A stretch of 15,589 bases of DNA from an uncultured Chloroflexota bacterium (GTDB lineage: Bacteria > Chloroflexota > Anaerolineae > Aggregatilineales > Phototrophicaceae). Under the pieces are notes generated by a model, which did not search any database, was not told the DNA's origin, and saw only the letters and a list, made by a program, of their open reading frames with translations. The position numbers were made by a program, and so were the translations under genes. Where the stretch lies: positions 1 through 15,589 of the forward strand of contig CALDGT010000336.1 in assembly GCA_937942935.1 (NCBI GenBank), read 5' to 3'. Numbering within the stretch: the stretch's first letter is position 1; each line of letters opens with the position of its first letter. This document shows, piece by piece, positions 7,257 to 13,969 of this stretch.

Positions 7257-8087
7257 TTATTTGAGTCCACTAGAAGCAAAACTTTCAATGAAACGACGTT
7301 GGAAAAAGATGAATAACACCACCAACGGCGCGACAACCAAGAGTGTTCCCGCCATCAATTGCCCATAATTTGTGCCTGCTTCTGTCGCAGAAAACAGTTG
7401 GCTCAAGCCTGTGGTGACAGGGCGCACTTCTGCTGTCCGTGTGACCATTGCCGCCCACAAAAATTCATTCCAACGGGCGCTAATTGAGACCAAAGAAAAG
7501 GCGATATAAGTCGGGATAGAGAGGGGGATATAGACAAAGCGTAAAATCTGACCCAAATTTGCCCCATCAATCCGAGCCGCTTCTTCGAGTTCTGGCGGAA
7601 TTTCTCGGAAGGTTTGGCGCATCAGTAGCACACCAAATGCCGATGCCCAATAGGGTATCATCAATGCCCAACGGGTATCGAATAAATCAAGTTGGCGCAT
7701 GGTGGTCAAATTTTGCACCACCAAAACCCCACTTGGAATCATTAATTGGATGAGGAGGACAAATAATAAGATATTGCGCCCAAAAAATTTCATCCGCGCA
7801 AACGCATAACCTGCCATTGTGATGGTGATAATCTGGACGACCAATACCCCAAGCACGACTAAAACACTGGTCAAATAATGCCATGCCCATGGGGCGAGTT
7901 CTAAGGCTTGTTGATAATTTTCGAGTGTGATGCTTCGTCCAAAGAAAATATTCCCCACACTCAACGGGTCTGATGATGGACGCACACTAATTAAGACTGC
8001 AAAAAATAAGGGGGCAACCCATAATAGACTCACAATCATGGTCAAGATGTCGGCAATAATGCTCCATCCATTTCGTTTATTGACCAT
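7257..8087 (-). CDS. Carbohydrate ABC transporter permease, MalG/UgpE type
   Basis: Inner-membrane subunit (276 residues) of a carbohydrate importer. It starts with a transmembrane helix (ADILTMIVSLLWVAPLFFAVLISVRP), followed by the periplasmic-type segment FFGRSITLENYQQAL. Three more helices precede the conserved EAA loop EEAARIDGANLGQILRFVYIPLS that docks with the ATPase; the protein ends RRFIESFASSGLK, the usual C-terminus of CUT1 MalG/UgpE/LacG permeases. I chose the ATG at 8087 because AAAGGA lies 9 bases upstream; an ATG at 8093 and a TTG at 8105 are in frame. The start overlaps the stop of the preceding permease by 11 bases, a sign of translational coupling. It is the last gene of the operon. 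Confidence 0.93.
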   Translation of the reverse strand: MVNKRNGWSIIADILTMIVSLLWVAPLFFAVLISVRPSSDPLSVGNIFFGRSITLENYQQALELAPWAWHYLTSVLVVLGVLVVQIITITMAGYAFARMKFFGRNILLFVLLIQLMIPSGVLVVQNLTTMRQLDLFDTRWALMIPYWASAFGVLLMRQTFREIPPELEEAARIDGANLGQILRFVYIPLSIPTYIAFSLVSISARWNEFLWAAMVTRTAEVRPVTTGLSQLFSATEAGTNYGQLMAGTLLVVAPLVVLFIFFQRRFIESFASSGLK

Positions 8088-9063
8088 CGTCATCTTTCCT
8101 TTCAAAAAATGCGAAATTGATGAAGGTGAAAGTGAGTAATATCACCACCAAGACCATCGAAATTGCATTGACATAACCACGAGCTTGTGCCGATGGGTAT
8201 ATCTGATAGATATACCACAACAACATATTCGAGCGATTCGCAGGCATCCCACGATTTAGCACATCGAGTTGTTCCACCGTCTGGAAAGCATAAGTAGAGG
8301 CAATCACCAATAAAAATAAGGTGGTACGGCGTAATAGCGGGACAGTAATGCTGAACAATTGTTGAAAATAACTCGCACCATCTAATGCCGCCGCCTCATA
8401 AATATCTTTTGGGATGGCTTGTAACCCCGCCAGATAAAATATCATATAAAAGCCTGCTTGCTTCCAAATGTTGACCACAATCACCGACCACAAGACCAAA
8501 TCGGGGGTATTGAGCCAGTCTTGGGTGGGAATTCCCAATGAGCGCAATACAATATTAATTAACCCGCCTGTATTGCCATATAAAAACGCCCACATACTCG
8601 CCCCACCGATGAGGGGCAACAGGACAGGATAAAAGAGGCTAAAGCGCCACAATGCCCTGCCACGTACTGCCCGATTCATTAGTAACGCTAACCCAAATGA
8701 AAGCGGGAGCGTCACCCCAACTGTTACCACAGCAAATACGATGGTGTTGCCCAATACCTGCAAAAAACTCCCGACTATTGGGTGTGGTGGGTCTTGGGTG
8801 ATGAATAAATCGGCATAGTTTTGAAACCCAACAAATGTATCGGGTTCTTGTACCCGCCGACCACGCTCATCCCGTGTACTAGCCCCCGGTTCATACAGGC
8901 TTTGTTCTAAGGTGCGGATAGTCGGATAAATGGTGAATAGTCCGACCAAGATGAGGGTTGGCGCGATGAGTAAATAGGGCAAAATGTGTCGCCATTGAGG
9001 GCGTTTGAGGCGGTGTGTTTGGGCGATATGAGTTACTTGTACCGCCGATTGTGTTTGTGCCAT
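8077..9063 (-). CDS. Carbohydrate ABC transporter permease, MalF/UgpA type
   Basis: First permease (328 residues) of a CUT1 importer. After a soluble N-terminus comes the typical opening RHILPYLLIAPTLILVGLFTIYPTIRTLEQSLYEP, then a loop (TFVGFQNYADLF), five more hydrophobic segments, and the EAA loop EAAALDGASYFQQLFSITVPLL. It pairs with the MalG-type permease downstream. The ATG at 9063 is preferred because AGGA is about 10 bases upstream; for the ATG at 9072 the spacing would be one base. Unlike most SBP-permease junctions of a few bases, more than 100 bases with two hairpins separate it from the binding-protein gene. An inserted loop (GASTRDERGRRVQEPD) before GFQNY is rather long. Confidence 0.93.
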   Translation of the reverse strand: MAQTQSAVQVTHIAQTHRLKRPQWRHILPYLLIAPTLILVGLFTIYPTIRTLEQSLYEPGASTRDERGRRVQEPDTFVGFQNYADLFITQDPPHPIVGSFLQVLGNTIVFAVVTVGVTLPLSFGLALLMNRAVRGRALWRFSLFYPVLLPLIGGASMWAFLYGNTGGLINIVLRSLGIPTQDWLNTPDLVLWSVIVVNIWKQAGFYMIFYLAGLQAIPKDIYEAAALDGASYFQQLFSITVPLLRRTTLFLLVIASTYAFQTVEQLDVLNRGMPANRSNMLLWYIYQIYPSAQARGYVNAISMVLVVILLTFTFINFAFFERKDDDGQ

Positions 9064-9074
9064 GATGGTCATAT

Positions 9075-9110
9075 CCTAAAAAATAAAGGCATGATAAATC
9101 ATTCATGCCT
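9075..9110 (-). terminator. Terminator-like hairpin directly before the first permease gene
   Basis: On the minus strand AGGCATGA (9110-9103), an 8-base loop and TCATGCCT (9094-9087) form an 8-bp stem, followed at once by TTATTTTTT and then the AGGA that serves the permease. This is an intrinsic terminator layout inside an operon. Partial read-through would lower permease expression relative to the binding protein. Confidence 0.6.
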
Positions 9111-9134
9111 CTACAAATTTACATCAATTATGAC

Positions 9135-9160
9135 GCAGGACGCAATAAATTGCGCCCTAC
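9135..9160. repeat. REP-like palindrome between binding protein and permease
   Basis: GCAGGACGCAAT (9135-9146) and ATTGCGCCCTAC (9149-9160) form a 12-position stem with two mismatches (both G-U type in one RNA strand) and a 2-base turn AA. GC-rich palindromes of the GTAGGGCGCAAT kind are commonly scattered in bacterial genomes as REP-like repeats. This is the only copy in the window, so repeat status is inferred. It lies 19 bases after the binding-protein stop. Confidence 0.5.
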
Positions 9161-9178
9161 GAATTGCTATATAGCCAA

Positions 9179-10528
9179 TTAACCTTGTTTGAATGGTTCA
9201 AGCAATTGGTCAATTTGGGCTTGACCTTCGGCTAAGGCTTCGGCGGCTTGGTCAAGCGACAATTCGCCAGACAAAATTTTGCTCAATTGCAAGTTGATGA
9301 TGTTTTGAATATCTACACTGCGATAGGCATCAAATTCTTTGACCGCAAATTCTAATTGGTCACGCGCCACACCATATTGCGGATATTCCGCCACAAGGCT
9401 CAAGAGGGGGTCAATATCCCATGCACTATAACGGGAGGCGATATAACCAGTTTGTGCGCCCCAATCGGATTGAACTTCGGGAGAGCTAAGGAATTGTACC
9501 CAGCGCCAAGCGGCATCAATTTCGGCTTCGGTTTTGGGTGTAGATTCGTTATCGAAGATATACAAATTGCCACCACCGGTTGGTGCGCCATAACCGTTAC
9601 CATCTTCATTTGCGGGACCAGAGGGCAAAAATGCCACGCCGACTTCAAATGGATTTTCGGAATTGGTGACATCATTCAAAATGCTGGTGAGGCTACCTGT
9701 TGTGTGATAAATCATGGCGGCTTGCCCACTCACAAAGGCAGAGGGTGTTTCGCCCCATGCGCTACCACCTTTTGGACCAACACCAAACCCGCCTTCTTCG
9801 ACAGGCAACCCGACACGAGTCATAAATTCGACTGCGGCGAGGGTTTCTGGGGTATTAAAATACACATTGGTGAGGTCGTTATCTACAACAGGTTTGCCAT
9901 AGGCGGCGGCAAAACTTTGATAAATCCAGATGGGGAATGTCCCCGCCACTGGCAACAACAAGCCATAGCGGTCAGGGGTGGTGAGGGCTTGTGCAACAGC
10001 AATAAGATCTTCATTATTGGTGGGGACTTCTAAGCCTGCTTCGGCGAGCAAATCGGCATTATAAAACAAAATGGGGGTACTGCGTTGGAATGGAATGCTC
10101 CATATCATACCATCGGCATCTGTCCCATTGGCTAAAAAGGCGGGGAAGAAGTCGGTGATATACGCATCGCCATCTTCCATGCCTTCAATCAAGAAAGACA
10201 AAGGGATGATGGTGCTATCCGAGATAAAAGTAGATAAATCAGTTGCTAACATAATGGCGACATCCACAATGGGGTCTGTGCCTTCTGCAAGGATAGTTTC
10301 ACGAGTTTGGGTATATGACCCACTATAAACAAGGTTGATGGTGATGCCCGGATTTTCTGCCATGAATTGGTCAGCATATCCTTGAAAAATAGCAGGTAAG
10401 TTTCCTTCTACGGCAGATGCCCAGTAAAAATCAATTTGCACATTTTCTTGGGCTTGGGTGAATGGGGCGATACATAACATGCCAATGACGACTACGAGTA
10501 ATCCTAACCGAGAGAACAGTTTTTGCAT
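9179..10528 (-). CDS. Extracellular solute-binding protein, UgpB-like (family 1)
   Basis: The 449-residue protein has a signal peptide (LGLLVVVIGMLCIAPFTQA, cleavage probably before QENVQ). The mature part follows the family-1 pattern: VQIDFYWASAVEGNLPAIFQ, FMAENPGITINLVYSGSYTQT, then IPFQRSTPILFYNADLLAEAGL, AFVSGQAAMIYHTTGSL, PTGGGNLYIFDN and AAWRWVQFLSSPEVQ. The block order with TTGSL and the GGGNLYI strand is closest to UgpB-like proteins (glycerol-3-phosphate and related phosphodiesters), but the actual ligand cannot be read. Cys at about residue 19 is not in a proper lipobox, so membrane anchoring is uncertain, which is unusual for a binding protein in a monoderm-like phylum. The RBS is GGAGG, 7 bases before the ATG. 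It is the first and probably the most expressed gene of the operon. Confidence 0.93.
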   Translation of the reverse strand: MQKLFSRLGLLVVVIGMLCIAPFTQAQENVQIDFYWASAVEGNLPAIFQGYADQFMAENPGITINLVYSGSYTQTRETILAEGTDPIVDVAIMLATDLSTFISDSTIIPLSFLIEGMEDGDAYITDFFPAFLANGTDADGMIWSIPFQRSTPILFYNADLLAEAGLEVPTNNEDLIAVAQALTTPDRYGLLLPVAGTFPIWIYQSFAAAYGKPVVDNDLTNVYFNTPETLAAVEFMTRVGLPVEEGGFGVGPKGGSAWGETPSAFVSGQAAMIYHTTGSLTSILNDVTNSENPFEVGVAFLPSGPANEDGNGYGAPTGGGNLYIFDNESTPKTEAEIDAAWRWVQFLSSPEVQSDWGAQTGYIASRYSAWDIDPLLSLVAEYPQYGVARDQLEFAVKEFDAYRSVDIQNIINLQLSKILSGELSLDQAAEALAEGQAQIDQLLEPFKQG

Positions 10529-10557
10529 ATAACAACCTCCAAATAGGGTTCATGAGT

Positions 10558-10584
10558 TGGAAAACTTCCACAGTGATGATAGCA
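10558..10584 (-). promoter_or_regulatory. Extended -10 promoter and palindrome for the ABC operon
   Basis: On the minus strand TGC-TATCAT (10584-10576) is an extended -10; the -35 is weak. The predicted start of transcription, near 10569, falls in a palindrome TGGAA-N3-TTCCA (10558-10570 on the plus strand), where a repressor could block initiation. The leader then runs about 40 bases to the ATG. Confidence 0.45.
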
Positions 10585-10660
10585 TATAAAGATGTGTTAC
10601 GCTAAAACTCATATAGGCAATTGAATTAAATGCCGATTAAATTTTGTGGAGCGATATGAT

Positions 10661-11836
10661 ATGAAAAAATGGATTATTTTTTGCTTGGTGATGATGATGG
10701 TCAGTCTCTCTCAGGCACAATCAGCGAGTTTATTATCCGAGACGATTATCGTTACCGTTCCAGCGACACATGACCGAATCCTCATCCACGACCTGAATAC
10801 CGATGAGGTGCGTACCCTCACATTTCCGATAATTGGCGAATTGCAATTATGGGATTTTTCGCCAGATGGTTGCCGTGTGCTTTTTACAGTAGATTCGACC
10901 TCACTGGGGATGCCAAAACTCTATAGCGCCCGTTTAGATGGGAGCGATGTGCGAGATATGGTGCAATTTAGTGATTTATCTGCCAATGATTGGGGGGTAT
11001 GGGAGCCAGATTGGGGACTCAATGGGCGAATTGCCTTTACGATGTATCGTATGATGCAAGGCGAAAAGGGTCTCGAAAAACAATCGCATATCGCATGGAT
11101 AGATGGGGCAGGTGGAACTCCCGATTTTTATAGCCGAACAGGGCGTGAATTTACCCCCACATGGTCGCCAGATGGTGTATGGTTGGCGTATGTTAGTTAT
11201 GATGAACGTGTCCCCGGTGCCGATGTGTATTCAACGGCTGTCCCAACCCCACAAGGGCAAATCGGCGAACCCCTGCCGACTATCACTGAAGCTGATATGT
11301 GGGTGGTGAGCCTCGATGGTCAGACCAAATATCAACTCACACGATTTGATGTGGGCAGTGTGCGTTCTCCGCGTTGGAGTCCAGATAGCACACTTATCGG
11401 TTATATTTATTCAGGGAGTTCTTTCAACGATACGTTTTGGATGGTTGCCAATAGTGCTGGGTCATTGAATACCCGCCTCAGTTCTAAAGATAACCTCACC
11501 CTAGACCATACTTGGTTTCCAGACGGGAGCGCGATGCTGGCATCTGTGCGTAATTTGCGCGATATTCAACAAAATTATTTGTGGGTCATTCCACTCATCG
11601 GCAATGCTGATGAAAGCGCTACCCTCTATTTTAATGACCCTATCTTTTCTTATACCGATTTTCCTCGCTTTAGCGCCAATGGACGTTATTTAGCATTCCG
11701 TAATGAGTATCGGTTGGTGATATTTGATAGCACCACGGGCGAGTGGAAATTTTATGATGAAGATGCGCTCGGCAATACACCACCTGTTTGGTCGCCCTCT
11801 GGATATGTGGGTGAGGCGAATTGTAGCGTATCTTAG
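10661..11836 (+). CDS. Secreted TolB-like beta-propeller protein
   Basis: After a signal peptide (MKKWIIFCLVMMMVSLSQAQ) the 391-residue protein is a chain of PD40/WD40-type blades, recognisable by FSPDG, WSPDG (followed by VWLAYVS), WSPDS, WFPDG, FSANG (followed by RYLAF) and the closing WSPSG. Each is followed by a strand of the type TLIGYIYS, as in TolB and related propellers. A loop in the middle (PTPQGQIGEPLPT) is longer than usual. There is no peptidase domain, so this is a binding or scaffold propeller outside the membrane rather than a prolyl oligopeptidase. I chose the ATG at 10661 (GGAG 9 bases upstream) over the GTG at 10646. It is divergent from the ABC operon and ends before a terminator; no partner gene is evident. 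Confidence 0.85.
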   Translation: MKKWIIFCLVMMMVSLSQAQSASLLSETIIVTVPATHDRILIHDLNTDEVRTLTFPIIGELQLWDFSPDGCRVLFTVDSTSLGMPKLYSARLDGSDVRDMVQFSDLSANDWGVWEPDWGLNGRIAFTMYRMMQGEKGLEKQSHIAWIDGAGGTPDFYSRTGREFTPTWSPDGVWLAYVSYDERVPGADVYSTAVPTPQGQIGEPLPTITEADMWVVSLDGQTKYQLTRFDVGSVRSPRWSPDSTLIGYIYSGSSFNDTFWMVANSAGSLNTRLSSKDNLTLDHTWFPDGSAMLASVRNLRDIQQNYLWVIPLIGNADESATLYFNDPIFSYTDFPRFSANGRYLAFRNEYRLVIFDSTTGEWKFYDEDALGNTPPVWSPSGYVGEANCSVS

Positions 11837-11896
11837 CCAATTGATAACCAAGCAAGTAGGGCTATTTGCTCATTTAATCAGAAGTATAATCCAACA

Positions 11897-11939
11897 AAAA
11901 ATCGCGTGTGCCGATATAAGAATTTGCTACGCGATTTTT
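11897..11939 (+). terminator. Intrinsic terminator after the propeller gene (repeat copy A)
   Basis: AAAAATCGCGT (11897-11907) pairs with ACGCGATTTTT (11929-11939), an 11-bp stem with a built-in U-tract and a 21-base loop. The stem and part of the loop recur, inverted, at 12579-12617. Confidence 0.8.
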
Positions 11940-12075
11940 CTATTTACCAATTAGTTGTCGCCTTAACTTGATTTATACAGGCTTCTCAATTAAAATGTGA
12001 TTATAGAATTAAAATTATCATTTCTATGAATGTATTAAACTTAATTATTCGTCTAGTTATATAGGAAAATATCAA

Positions 12076-12483
12076 ATGTCAACTATTACAATTATCGATA
12101 ATGAACATGTGAAATTATACTATCATGAGGATACAAAAATTATCCATCATATCTACACCCCCACCATTGCAGGCGATTTTCTGAAGCAAGAATTAAATGC
12201 GGGTGTTGACCTTATCAAAAAATATGGTGCAACCAAGTGGCTCTCTGATAACCGAGAACTCGCAGAACACAATCGAGAAGATAGTGACTGGATAAATAAC
12301 GATTGGCTACCGCGTGCCATTGCCGCAGGTTGGAAGTATTGGGCTTTAGTGGTGCCAAATAGTTTTATAGCACGTATCAATATGGTTGAATTTACCGAGT
12401 CATTCTATAACATGGGTGTTCGTGTGATGGTCACTACAAAACCAGACGAGGCGATGGAATGGCTTAAAAAAGTTGACCGCTAG
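12076..12483 (+). CDS. STAS/SpoIIAA-like small cytoplasmic protein
   Basis: A 135-residue soluble protein without a signal peptide. It begins with two strands (TITIIDNEHVKLYYHED, KIIHHIYTP), a helix (FLKQELNAGVDLIKKYG), then KWLSDNRELAEHN, the conserved-looking NDWLPRAIAAGWKYWALVVP, and a last strand and helix (VRVMVTTKPDEAMEWLKK). This alternation and the WLSDNR and W.PRA...GWKYWA blocks match a family of short STAS/SpoIIAA-like proteins known from Bacteroidetes, cyanobacteria and Chloroflexota, annotated as hypothetical or STAS/SEC14-like. There is no obvious phosphorylatable Ser in the anti-sigma-antagonist position, so a role like SpoIIAA is not shown. AGGA lies 9-10 bases before the ATG. 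The gene is bracketed by terminators on both sides and so is probably monocistronic. Confidence 0.82.
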   Translation: MSTITIIDNEHVKLYYHEDTKIIHHIYTPTIAGDFLKQELNAGVDLIKKYGATKWLSDNRELAEHNREDSDWINNDWLPRAIAAGWKYWALVVPNSFIARINMVEFTESFYNMGVRVMVTTKPDEAMEWLKKVDR

Positions 12484-12735
12484 TAAATGGGTGACTGTAT
12501 CCCAGTAGGGATGCTTTCCCATGAACATACATGATGCGCCCTTATCGCCGATATTAGCAGACATAGGTGTTTAATAACAAAAAATCGCGTGGTAGATTCT
12601 TACACACGCGATTTTTTATTCTCGTATCCCACTGAATATTCAAAAAGACAGCACTCCAGATACTGACTTGTAATGGTTTTTGGTTGTTGCGATAAATTAG
12701 CACTAAATAACTAGGTTATAAAACTCTAATTTTTG
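12484..12735. other. Gene-free stretch between STAS-like and TIM-barrel genes
   Basis: No convincing gene is seen here. It holds a small hairpin ATCCC-N4-GGGAT (12499-12512), the terminator at 12579-12617, and AT-rich DNA leading into the promoter at 12736. I found no trace of a decayed gene. Confidence 0.5.
12579..12617. terminator. Intrinsic terminator after the STAS-like gene (repeat copy B, inverted)
   Basis: AAAAAATCGCGTG (12579-12591) and CACGCGATTTTTT (12605-12617) form a perfect 13-bp stem with A and T runs on both sides, so it can act on either strand. Read on the minus strand, the loop contains TGTAAGAAT, which aligns with the loop of copy A at 11897-11939. Confidence 0.85.
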
Positions 12736-12764
12736 TTACTTAAAAAAATATACCCTGCTATAAT
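12736..12764 (+). promoter_or_regulatory. Extended -10 promoter for the TIM-barrel gene
   Basis: TATAAT (12759-12764) is preceded by TGC, giving an extended -10. TTACTT (12736-12741) lies 17 bases upstream as a weak -35. Transcription should start near 12771, leaving an 87-base leader that contains the hairpin at 12799-12825. Confidence 0.7.
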
Positions 12765-12798
12765 TCATTTATGAAGTGGCTTTCACAACACTTTCATA

Positions 12799-12825
12799 AC
12801 AACAACTTAGTATCTAGGTTGTTGT
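12799..12825 (+). promoter_or_regulatory. Leader hairpin of the TIM-barrel gene
   Basis: ACAACAACTTAG (12799-12810) and CTAGGTTGTTGT (12814-12825) form a 12-bp stem with one G-U pair and a TAT loop, inside the predicted leader and 32 bases before the start codon. No U-run follows, so it is not a terminator. It could be an operator, an RNA stabiliser or a protein-binding leader element. An upstream ACAACA (12785-12790) could compete for the 3' arm. Confidence 0.55.
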
Positions 12826-12857
12826 AAAATGTTTCATATTATAAAGTGAGAAAATTG

Positions 12858-13658
12858 ATGAGCGACCAAGTTTTAGTTAGTGCAGACCGAAACAATATTG
12901 AAGAATGTATAGACCTTGCCCTCGACTTTGGCATAGGGATTGAGTTGATGACATTTGCCTATCCGGATGTGTTAGATGGCAATTGGAAGCAAACTGTCTC
13001 GACATATAATGCCATTTTACGTCCTGTGCGTGCGCCGATTACACTTCATGGTCCATTTATGGATTTGGTCTCTGGCAGTCCAGATGAACTCATCAATCAC
13101 TTGTGCGCCCAACGGTATCAACATGCCGTCTATATTGCATCTGAATTGGGCATCAAAGTTGTCAATTTACACGCCAATTTCATCGGGTCACTGCATAATA
13201 GCAGTTATCGGCGTGGGTGGCATGACCGCAATGTCATTTTTTGGAGCGCACTTGCCGACCTTGCCCGTAGTAACGGTGTGACCATCGTTTTAGAAAATAT
13301 GTGGGAATATGAACCGAGCATTATCGGTGATGTCTTGCGAGAAGTGAATCACCCCAACCTCAAAGCCTGTTTAGATGTCGGTCATGCGCGGGTCTTTGGA
13401 GATAAACATCATACCATTACCGATTGGATTAACCACCTCTCTCCTTGGCTTATTCATACCCATCTCAATAACAATAATGGCATCATAGATGAGCATTATG
13501 GCTTTGATTGGGAGAGTGGGGTGCTAAATTACCACGAAATTTTGCCCCTTTTTCGCAAGCTAAAAAATCCACCTTACTTTTGCCTCGAAATGTGGGATGT
13601 CAAAGATATGCGCCAGAGTTTGCATTACTTTGAACTAGACAAGATGCCACAAGGATAA
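12858..13658 (+). CDS. Xylose isomerase-like TIM-barrel protein (sugar isomerase/epimerase type)
   Basis: The 266-residue protein follows the AP-endonuclease-2/xylose-isomerase-like barrel: strand 1 VLVSADRNN, IGIELMTFA, then PITLHGPFMDL, IKVVNLHANF, VTIVLENMWE, LKACLDVGHARVF, WLIHTHLNNNNG and YFCLEMWD. The expected metal and active-site ligands are visible: Glu in LENMWE (residue 146), Asp and His in CLDVGHA (173, 176), His in HTHLNNN (200, 202), Glu in CLEMWD (244). Such proteins are metal-dependent isomerases, epimerases or endonuclease IV relatives; length and sequence fit the isomerase/epimerase side, but the substrate cannot be read. I chose the ATG at 12858; GTG at 12846 is in frame. 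The SD is weak (GAGAAAATTG). No other sugar-catabolic gene is adjacent. Confidence 0.87.
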   Translation: MSDQVLVSADRNNIEECIDLALDFGIGIELMTFAYPDVLDGNWKQTVSTYNAILRPVRAPITLHGPFMDLVSGSPDELINHLCAQRYQHAVYIASELGIKVVNLHANFIGSLHNSSYRRGWHDRNVIFWSALADLARSNGVTIVLENMWEYEPSIIGDVLREVNHPNLKACLDVGHARVFGDKHHTITDWINHLSPWLIHTHLNNNNGIIDEHYGFDWESGVLNYHEILPLFRKLKNPPYFCLEMWDVKDMRQSLHYFELDKMPQG

Positions 13659-13694
13659 AACAAAAAAATCGGCTGAAAGCCGATTTTTTTGTTT
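13658..13694. terminator. Bidirectional intrinsic terminator (TIM-barrel gene and tRNA)
   Basis: CAAAAAAATCGGCT (13661-13674) and AGCCGATTTTTTTG (13678-13691) form a perfect stem with the loop GAA. Three more A-T pairs extend it to 13658-13694. Both strands have a T-run, and the 3' end of the tRNA lies 5 bases away, so the two convergent transcripts share it. Confidence 0.92.
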
Positions 13695-13698
13695 GTTG

Positions 13699-13772
13699 TG
13701 AGCATGGAGAGATTCGAACTCCCGACCCTTTGGTCCGTAGCCAAATGCTCTAATCCACTGAGCTACATGCCC
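13699..13772 (-). tRNA. tRNA-Arg(ACG)
   Basis: Read on the minus strand, the cloverleaf is complete in 74 bases: acceptor GGGCATG paired with CATGCTC (one G-U), D arm GCTC/GAGC, anticodon stem TTTGG/CCAAA around the loop CTACGGA, T arm GGGAG/CTCTC (one G-U) with TTCGAAT, and discriminator A. The anticodon is ACG, the arginine tRNA normally deaminated to ICG by TadA to read CGU, CGC and CGA. The 3' CCA is not encoded (the next bases are CAA), so it must be added enzymatically. Confidence 0.96.
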
Positions 13773-13786
13773 GCTACGTAAGGACA

Positions 13787-13815
13787 AATATATCATAGGT
13801 TCAGAATGGGGTCAA
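13787..13815 (-). promoter_or_regulatory. Promoter of tRNA-Arg
   Basis: On the minus strand TTGACC (13815-13810) and TATATT (13792-13787) are 17 bases apart, and TGA directly precedes the -10 (extended form). The -10 ends 14 bases before the mature tRNA, leaving a 5' leader of about 7 bases for RNase P to remove. Confidence 0.8.
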
Positions 13816-13914
13816 TACCTCATCTCGTGTGGAAGTGAAAAATACAGATAAATAGAGGTATGCTTGACCTATATAACTCTAGTGCCAAGCCTCTATCGGG
13901 TAGTTATCGAATCT

Positions 13915-13949
13915 GTGCGCGGGCATGTTCTGCCTACATGCCCACGCAC
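13915..13949 (-). terminator. Hairpin after the hydrolase gene
   Basis: GTGCGCGGGCATGT (13915-13928) and ACATGCCCACGCAC (13936-13949) form a 14-position stem with one mismatch and a 7-base loop, 20 bases after the hydrolase stop. It is very GC-rich, but no U-tract follows on the minus strand, so termination may need a factor. The rest of 13773-13969 holds the tRNA promoter and a weak bulged hairpin at 13852-13896. Confidence 0.6.
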
Positions 13950-13969
13950 ACCATAATAATTACTAATCG

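Noticed and set aside
9356..10033. Long plus-strand open frame (225 codons) opposite the binding-protein gene
   Set aside because: It is fully antisense to a convincing UgpB-like gene, has an odd Cys/Gly-rich composition and no RBS or family match.
12499..12512. ATCCC-N4-GGGAT hairpin after the STAS-like gene
   Set aside because: Five base pairs without a U-tract; the real terminator is downstream at 12579.
13699..13772. tRNA as integration site of a genomic island
   Set aside because: No integrase, no direct repeat of the tRNA 3' end nearby, and the neighbouring genes look chromosomal.
13852..13896. Bulged hairpin ATAGAGG...CTTG/CAAG.CCTCTAT
   Set aside because: A 4-base bulge and 19-base loop make it weak, and it has no clear relation to a gene end.
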